This document shows, piece by piece, positions 57,201-64,000 of a stretch of 64,000 nt of DNA. The notes under the pieces are model-generated. The model saw only the letters and a program-made list of their open reading frames with translations, did no database searches and was not told the origin of the DNA. Position 1 is the stretch's first letter. The number at the start of each line of letters is the position of its first letter. This stretch comes from Hormiphora californensis (taxonomy: Eukaryota > Ctenophora > Tentaculata > Cydippida > Pleurobrachiidae): positions 1,411,963-1,475,962 of the forward strand of contig CM035355.1 of the NCBI GenBank assembly GCA_020137815.1, in the 5' to 3' direction. The position numbers were made by a program, and so were the translations under genes.

Positions 57201-59498
57201 ATCTTGAACGTCCAAGTATTGATAGCGGCTATTCACTTCAGATATATTTCAGCGGAACTCAAGCATTTCTAGAAGCGAGACGAACTTCTCAGAGTCTCTG
57301 GAACGTTCCAGAATTGTACCTTTTTGTTATCAAATGGCCCACTCTCACTAGCCTTCCTCTTCCCCTTTCCACCTGCCTCACTAGCTGCAATCCTCTCCTC
57401 AACCAACTGGGCTTCTTTAGCATAGTCAGCCACCACAATAACCCGGTCACATCCTGGTAGCTGGGAGAGGGGAATTTGGGTTGAGAAAACATAGCTGGGA
57501 GACGTTTACAAGTATAAAATTCAGAGTTTGAACATTTCAAAATTCAAGTACCTTGATACTTTTGATGGCATTGGTAGCAGCAATGGCTTTAGCTGTTTTA
57601 GGTGTTGTTGCCTCTCCCTTATACACATTCCCCTCAATAGTAACTGTGTAGATAAATGCTGCTCCAACCTTGGATGAGTATTGTTTCACCTCGGTAAACT
57701 CTGAAAAGGAGGAGGATAAATTAGAAACTTTGAAAAGAGGAGTGTTAGGAGGATAAATTAGAAACTTTGAAAAGAGGGGGTATTAGGAAGATGAATTAGG
57801 AAGTGAGGTATCAGTACTGGGCTGTGTAAACAGATTCTTGTTATTTCTAGGCGGGAGACGGGAGTAGTACAGAGTACTACCACTTCGGCACAAGAACTAA
57901 AAAAATTTATCAACAAGGTTTCTTACCGATTGTAGGTTTGTAGGACTTCAAAGCGGCAATTGGGTGTTTATTAGCACAGGTAAAATCAGGTTTACCCTTA
58001 CTGGTACTGCCACCCCTTCCCATGTTCCTTCCACCTCTTTGGTTCATACCTCCTCCACCCCTCATACCTCCCATTCCACCTCGACCCATCCCTCTACCAG
58101 CGGGGTTGCCTCTACCGCCCCTTCCTCCTGGTATCCCTGCTGCCATACCACCTCTACCCTGGTTATAATCACGGTGTCCCAGCCTCCCCAGACCTCCTCG
58201 AACATGTTGGCCTGCCATCGGGGCTGGGCTGGCTGTTGTACCCCGTGATGGGTGGGTCCTGTGAAGGGGAAGAATTAGTAGATTAAACGAGGGAGTGAGA
58301 AAGATAGTAAGTAAAGAGAAAGAGGGGGGATATGGGCCTAATTTCAAACCACTAACTTGTGTCCGGGATTTATAGATTGCCGCCCCTGTTGTTGTGTTCC
58401 ACTATTGTTACCCTGCGTCATACCTCCCCTATGTGAATGCTGCTGTTGACCTCTCTGGAACTGGTTATTGGGCTTGTTGTAGGAGGCACTCTTTGGTGGT
58501 ACGAGTGGTGTTGGAGTATTGTTGAAGGAAGGAGGGACGGTGGTTGGTGGTGGAATAAAAGGTGGAAATCCACCCGGTGTAGGGGCTGTAGTTGGGGCCC
58601 GGTAACCACCACCACTAGCAGGTTGGTACGGACCAGGAGGGGTTGGGAAGGAGGATGGCTGCTGCTGGGCTGGGGGAGGAGCATGGTAGGAGGGTGGTTG
58701 TTGTTGTTGGAGGTATCCGGGTACTGCAGTTGGGGGATGTCCTGAGGGTTGCTGGACTGCAGCTGGGGGTGGGACATGATGATGGTGACCTCCATGGGCA
58801 TGGTGGTGTCCAGGAGCAGGGTGATGGTGCCCAGGAGTAGCAGCAGGGGTAGCATGGTGATGTGCAGGCGGAGTTGGATGGTTATGCCCTGGAGTTGGAT
58901 GTCCAGAATGTCCAGGGGTTGCTGCTGGGGTACCATGTTGGTGATGGCCCGTTTGGGTTGGAGGGTAATGGTGGTGGGGATACCCAGGGGTAGGTTGCTG
59001 CTGCTGGTGAGGGCTCGGTTGGTAGTGTTGCTGAGGTGTGGAGTGGTGATGGGAGGGTGGGGCATGATGGTGGGAGGGTTGAGATTGGTGGTGAGATGGT
59101 TGAGTTTGGTGATGGGAAGGTGGGGTGTGGTGATTATGTGGGTTAGAGGGCTGGGAATGCTGGTATGTTGGAGCAGGATGGCTCGCAGCGGCGGGTTGTT
59201 GGTGGTGGTGATGGCCTGTAGCAGGAGATTGTTGTTGGTGTCCTGGGTAATGGCCTCCTGACTGTCCTCCAGGGGTACCTCCTCCTCCACTGTTATAGCC
59301 TGGATATCCACCAGCTGCAGTGGGATATCCACTAGGATGTGGATACCCAACAGCAGCAGCTGCAGGTGGAGGAGTTGGAGCAGGATGTTGGCTGCCATGG
59401 TACGGATAGGATGACGGGGGTACAAGTGGGGTGGCTGGCTGCTGCTGCGGTTGTGGGGGATAACCCCCTCCTCCGTAACTCGGCCGGGGGTAGTACAT
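51300..59498 (-). CDS. ADAR-like protein: two dsRBDs plus degenerate adenosine deaminase domain
   Basis: Twelve exons, every junction in phase: 59498-58357, 58258-57927, 57700-57552, 57460-57320, 57148-57065, 56893-56725, 53718-53608, 53506-53397, 53303-52665, 52422-52239, 51839-51693, 51571-51300; about 1159 residues. Order: Pro/His/Gln-rich region (1-380), RGG-rich region (380-460), dsRBD1 (KVGAAFIYTVTIEGNVYKGE, KTAKAIAATNAIKSI), dsRBD2 (DYGRLLQLYG; TFSCTLKVQGFSFSG; KKKARSIAVLSAF), then the deaminase (NYTVVSFGTGS, RINDCNAEILALKAMRRYL, SSDKLALRQICGVQGALMD, YRKLKGAVVAHLAASGMGAV). ADARs need HAE, PCGD and SCSDK Cys; here they are NAE, PIGD and SSDK, so all three zinc ligands are gone. An acidic insertion of about 100 residues follows PIGD. 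Predicted to bind dsRNA without editing, like ADAD proteins. Confidence 0.88.
51942..52237. mobile_element. Foldback element with perfect 109-bp inverted repeats
   Basis: Arms 51942-52050 and 52129-52237 are exact reverse complements, starting TTAGGGGAAACTCTAACTG. The interior holds a second palindrome (52026-52098, sharing the inner arm sequence). It lies in an intron of the ADAR-like gene, and its right end supplies the T of the splice donor GT at 52238-52237. Confidence 0.9.
52531..52690. repeat. 40-bp minisatellite containing a splice donor
   Basis: Four copies of a 40-bp unit beginning at 52541, 52581, 52621 and 52661. On the minus strand each contains ATATCACCAAG/GTACAATT; the fourth (CCCCAAG/GTACAATT) is the donor of the ADAR-like exon ending at 52665. 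Confidence 0.9.
54899..55087. repeat. (TCTATC)n hexanucleotide microsatellite
   Basis: About 31 uninterrupted units in the 3-kb intron that separates the dsRBD exons from the deaminase exons of the ADAR-like gene. ORFs over it encode only Ile-Ser or Arg-Asp repeats. Confidence 0.95.
55999..56678. mobile_element. Foldback element with about 310-bp arms
   Basis: TTTAAAGTAAGAGTGGCGCG at the left is mirrored at 56650-56678. The arms (about 55999-56315 and 56365-56678) match nearly base for base around a 50-bp spacer with GTGGGTGGCGCGCACAG. No protein is encoded. It is in the large intron of the ADAR-like gene. Confidence 0.9.
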
Positions 59499-60416
59499 CC
59501 GCTAGAAAGGGAAGAAAAATTTTTACACTAACAAATCTTTAAACAAAATATATTTGTTGTTTTAATATTTATCAATGGCTAATCTATTGACTCTCAAAAG
59601 CGGGTTGAGCGTCCGTGCCACGGCCCGCCGCCCGTTAATCCAGACGTATCCCAATGGCAAGAGAAAAAAAATCCTCACTGAAATACCGAAGTTTTACCCA
59701 TTTTAGATTAGAATGGGGTGATTTGTGGGGACGGGGTGAATGAGGGCGCGGCGATGACACGGGGTCCGGGGAGCAAAACCGGAAACAAAAATCCAAAAAG
59801 AAGTTGCAAAAAGAAAACACAATTGCGCAGATAATAATATATTGCTGAATTCGCGCTGCGCCGCGCGATTTATCACGCGCAAATACAACGCCGCGCGTTC
59901 AATACTTCTTGAGTCGAGATTCTTGACCGATAACCTGCGCTGTATTTCCTCCTATTACGTTATATTATTATTATATTCACCAACAAATTCATTCAGACAG
60001 TAATTTAAAATCGATAACAAAATCTCAACTTAACAAATTAAATTTCAATTTCATACTGGAAAGAATTCAGTCAGTGTCACACACAGTCAGTGTCACACTA
60101 AATCATTCGAAACTTCGGGGCATTGAAGTTCAAATAATTAAACTACAGTATCATGGATAACAATCCAATGCTAACAAATAACAATGTTAGCTTAAACTTC
60201 TCCAAGTTCACCTCAGATGTGGTACCCAAAACCAAATTACCAAATGTTCATTGTCTATTTTCAAATTTCTCCCTCTCTCCTAAAACACACTTGATTATTA
60301 TCTCTGTAGTCTGTGTATTCCTCTGCTCATATACATAGCGAGGTCCTATAATAATACTACACACACTTCATTATCACCTCACAGTGCTAGGTGAGAATGG
60401 CTACACACCTCATACC
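59499..60416. other. ADAR-like promoter region and Ig-gene 3' flank
   Basis: 59850-59910 is CG-dense (GCGCTGCGCCGCGCG, CGCCGCGCG), 350-400 bp upstream of the ADAR-like ATG, a likely promoter. A 61-codon plus ORF at 60153-60338 starts with ATG and ends in a hydrophobic run (HLIIISVVCVFLCSY); it could be a small membrane peptide but nothing else supports it. Confidence 0.45.
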
Positions 60417-63400
60417 TCACAGTGAGGTGCTAGCTGAGGATGGTTGAGGGAGTTGTTCATTCTTTACTAGAGCCTGGTTAGTTGCTACAGTGCACGTGTC
60501 CATATCGTAACTGCCCGTGTGTCGGGGGTTCTGGTGTCGTGCTACCAATACAGCCATACACTGAGAGGGAGATGGGAGGCGGTTATAAGGAGGGGTAGGA
60601 GGGTGGGGTATTTTACAAATCCATCCGTCCGACACAGTTTGATTTAGTAGTGTGTAGATAAACTATAAATAATGAAGTACGGAAGCCTAGCTGATAAAGT
60701 GTAAATTCAGGACAGGTATAATTAATTTATAATTGGCTGGAGTGTAACGAATAAACACTCAAACCTATCTACACGGGGGTAGTTACATATTGAACAGTAT
60801 TATTATTATATTACTGAAACTATTATATTACTGAAACCCAGTTCTTACCAGCAGTAAAATGAGGACAAGAATAATCCCACCAGCAATAAGAAGGGAAACA
60901 AGAGTTGAGGAGAGGCCCTTATTCACAAAGATCTGATAGTTCTCCTCGTACCTTCCGTGTATAGGGCTGAAAGAGAAGTCAGTTGCTTTAGTAGTGTGAG
61001 TTTAGTGTCAGTTTACTAGTACAATGGGATGAAATCCCCAAAATAAAACAGTCCGTGAGAATTTTAGCTGTCTGGCGCCGTGACCCCATCTGAGCGCACT
61101 GTTGAGAATCAAATGGGATATGGCGCCGCCAGACAGAGTTTTAGTTACCTCTGAAACACACAGGTATAGACACCAGAGTGTTGGTCATGTTGTACTTCTT
61201 GGATAGCCAGAATATGTGTCGTCCTGTTGCCTGTAAATATATTACAGTGTAATATACAGATTACAGGGTGTCATTGGTCCCATCTCTGGATTGTGGAGAT
61301 AAGCGGGTTGAAGTGTGACCTCAATCCCATCTTATCCTAAAAACCATAATTATTGAGATCCAGAATCAAGCAATCTCGCCGTCAAAAAACCAAGAATGAT
61401 AAGATTAGCTCACCTTTAATTCCACTGAAGTACATGTGGATATTTCCCTTGCTTCCCTGGACATTATATACACGGCCCTGATGCCGCCAATACACACTGG
61501 GAGGGTTATCAACAGAGAGTAGGAAATGTGACATGATCTCACATTTCAGGATCACCGTGTCACCTGTCTCGTGGTACCTGGGACAAGCAGGGGTAGTAAA
61601 TCACAATTCTCACTTGATTATTATCTTGATAGTGACCTAGCTTAGACCTACAGGTAAGGTTATGTGGCTCTTATCTGGGCAACAGGAGCTCCATCATCCT
61701 ACTCACTTGGTCTTTGAGGTTGTAACTCGAATCTTGACGGGTGATTGATCCACCAGGGTGGTAAAGGCCCCACTTTGAATTGGTTCAGGGTGCTGGTGGG
61801 CCGTGGAACACTGTACAAACTTCTGTGTCGTCACGTTGTGAATGTATAAAACATCTGGCTCTTCTGGAGAGTGGAAATGGGGATAAAATATAGTTGCTGA
61901 AGTGCGCTCGTAGTTAAAAAAAGATGAAATAATTAATTGAATAGTCACTCAACAGTAAAGTTGATACGGTATCAATTGTACTGTTGAGTGATAATGATAC
62001 CTTCTGATGCCGCTACAGTGGTAAGGTTGTCCTCTGAGGACCCGGCAGTGAATGTTACAGGCAGGGAGCTGTTTACACCGCTTGTTTGGCATGAGAAGAT
62101 GGCTGTCTCTCCCTCGGCTAGAGTGTAGTTCTGAGGAAATGTGTTGTGTTGAGAAAGTGAAGGGGGTAACGGTGGAGTAGGAGATGGTATACAGAGGGGT
62201 GGGGATGGTGGGGGAAGGGGTAGTATAAGACAGGGGGGATGGTATAATAGTAACCTGAGGGAAGACAGTGAAGTGTGGTTGAGGTACAAAGTTGATCCTC
62301 ATTGCCTTGCTCCACAGTGTAAAGGTATCAGTAGTCACCACACACTGGTACACCCCTTCCATTTCAGCACGTGCATTCTTCATCTGAAAATACACGTGTG
62401 ACGTCACATGATAGTCACCAATTACACATGGTGGTGGTGGCAGCTCCAAAAAGAGAGAATGTCTGAAGGGTGGAGAAGATTCTATCGGCTAGAAACCTCT
62501 TCCCTAATGCCCTAGAAACTGCTGATGCAATTCTTCTAGAACTGACAATGCAAGATAAAGAGGGGGAGGAAGTCGCGTGCCATAAAAACTTGTTGAGTTA
62601 CTTACCAAATAAAAACTGAAGTGCTGATTTAAAGAGATTAAGAAGCTTCAAATGTCAAAAGCATAAAATGTTTGAAAAGAAATTCTGAGCCAGTAGGATA
62701 GCGTACAATGGTCAGAGCTGGATTTAACCCGGTTTTAATAAGGGAGTGCCATGCGGGGTATAAGAGGTGCCATGCCGGCCGGTGCACTAAAATTTGCAGA
62801 TTGCAGCCAATAAGATCTCTAAATGATAGCTGTGCAAAGCGGCGGCAGTGGTGGTATTTACCGAGAATGTACCATCAACATAACGTGCAAGGGTTCCAGG
62901 TGATTTACTGGGTAGGGCAACGAATTGTGCTACCTTAGCAGTCGTTCCATGCCACTTTTTTGAGGAAAAATATAGTGTTTTAAGAATAAAGGTCCAGCCA
63001 ATGCTCTGACCGCGGTTATCGCGAAAGAAATGAGAATAGGGTCAGGCCAATGCTCTGACAGATAGTATTATAAAGGTCCATCCAATCACAACTAAGCATA
63101 TTTCAAAACTTACGTTATGGACAATTCTCGATGCTTTCTCTCCAAACTCCTGGGTCTGTGTGGAAAGGCTCTCTCCATTTAGTAGAATATCTGCAGAAGT
63201 AGTGTGTCACAGATTAGGCAAATAGTTGTAACGAGCTGGAGACTGATACAGATAGATAGAAATGAGTGGCGACGTCACTAAGAGTGAGATACCGGACGCC
63301 GGCCACTCGGATGAATGAACGGAGACCAAACCGAGTATCAAGTAAGAAACATATCACTTACTAAGGGTGTAATCACCAGTGAATCCAGGATTCTCATCTA

Positions 63401-63898
63401 TAACGCATGTCAGTACAAACTCTCCCATATTCTCATATAGGGTAGTGTTCTCTGACTCAACAGCCACTCCCCAACCCTGCAAGAGTGGTTGCCAATGGAG
63501 GAGAGGCTCGGGGGGGGGGGGGGGGTTAGCACATCAAAGTATAGATTGGCGGAGCAAGACAAGCTACACTGAGTACACTGTACGAGTCAGTACACTAATA
63601 ATATACCAGAATGGCAAGTTGTGTAGTGGGAGATATCATGTTTTCAGAGGCGAGAGGGTGATCCACCGCAAACCAGTAGGTGCCATTGCGTGCCTCCTGA
63701 AACAGTAGATAAAGAATGCGATTACTGTTTTGTGATTACTGTTTTGTTTTATCGAGTAATAGGTAGAGTTTCGGTGCTAGAGAGTACCGTTAGGAGATCA
63801 GTGTATTTACACAGTGTTTTCTCACACAATTGACTTACATCTACGTTGTTGAGTTTTAAGTTTTGTCCATCGATTTCGTAAGCTCCCGAGGTATCATC
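60417..63898 (-). CDS. Multi-Ig-domain single-pass membrane protein, 3' part
   Basis: Exons in phase: 63898-63839, 63696-63607, 63476-63362, 63190-63114, 62383-62255, 62130-62001, 61863-61707, 61577-61414, 61230-61149, 60966-60849, 60560-60417; the 5' end is beyond the window. At least two Ig-like domains show the Cys strand (GEFVLTCVI; GDTVILKCEI) and the closing motif (EMEGVYQCVV; HDQHSGVYTCVF). Potential N-glycosylation sites include NTT, NGT, NVT and NRT. One membrane span (STLVSLLIAGGIILVLILLL) precedes a 50-residue cytoplasmic tail ending TSL, which fits a class I PDZ ligand. Probably a cell-surface adhesion or recognition protein. It cannot be assigned to a named family. A GGCGCC-type miniature element sits in the intron at 61065-61137. 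Confidence 0.85.
61065..61137. mobile_element. Miniature palindromic element, GGCGCC family
   Basis: CTGTCTGGCGCC at the left and GGCGCCGCCAGACAG at the right enclose CTGAGCGCACTGTTGAGAATC. Same family as 12155-12228 and the partial copy at 29868-29935. Confidence 0.8.
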
Positions 63899-64000
63899 CT
63901 GGTAGGTGGCCGAAAAGAGGGATTATCACAGAGAAATGGGGCATTATTGGGGGATATAATAATAGAAATTGATTGATTGAAATCTCGATGAAAGCATGAA

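Noticed and set aside
58418-59425. 335-codon ORF in an alternative minus frame
   Set aside because: It is a shadow of the Pro/His/Gln-rich first exon of the ADAR-like gene, whose low complexity keeps other frames open.

Overview
The window is eukaryotic and almost certainly animal. Coding sequence is split into short exons with GT-AG introns in consistent phase. The gene set is metazoan: a spectrin/actinin-type actin-binding domain, a relaxin-receptor-like GPCR, RCL1, RWDD2, a SAXO-type axonemal protein, spermidine synthase, TMEM184, an ADAR-type protein and an Ig-domain membrane protein. Codon and base composition are unremarkable and introns are rich in miniature elements. The LDLa/Cys-rich GPCR resembles receptors I associate with early-branching marine animals; a ctenophore is my best guess, held weakly.

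Layout. 225-15087 (-): 5' part of an actin-binding (two CH domains) gene. One of its introns (630-10192) contains a complete GPCR gene on the opposite strand (1043-9833, +), itself invaded by an AGCGCT palindrome array and a large foldback element. 16217-17574 (-): unrecognised broken gene. 18213-18749 (-): small unknown gene. 18977-20815 (-): RCL1. 20902-21669 (-): RWDD2. 22406-28933 (-): SAXO-like gene with an internal exon-block duplication. 30984-34836 (-): unidentified gene, partly resolved. 37149-39227 (+): compact 7TM receptor. 40317-46700 (+): tandem duplication carrying two spermidine synthase genes and two copies of the 5' end of TMEM184; a DNA MITE sits in copy 1 and a LINE in copy 2. 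46378-50283 (+): full TMEM184-like gene. 51300-59498 (-): ADAR-like gene with two dsRBDs and a deaminase domain that has lost its zinc ligands. 60417-63898 and beyond (-): multi-Ig single-pass membrane protein.

Most genes were rebuilt exon by exon from splice signals, reading phase and recognised domains; many coding exons are too short to stand out as ORFs. Several genes carry single-base frameshifts, which may be decay or assembly error. No tRNA, rRNA, CRISPR or operon structure was seen. The most notable points are the predicted catalytically dead ADAR, the nested gene pair, the reciprocal empty/filled insertion sites in the spermidine synthase duplication, and two minisatellites that multiply a splice donor.
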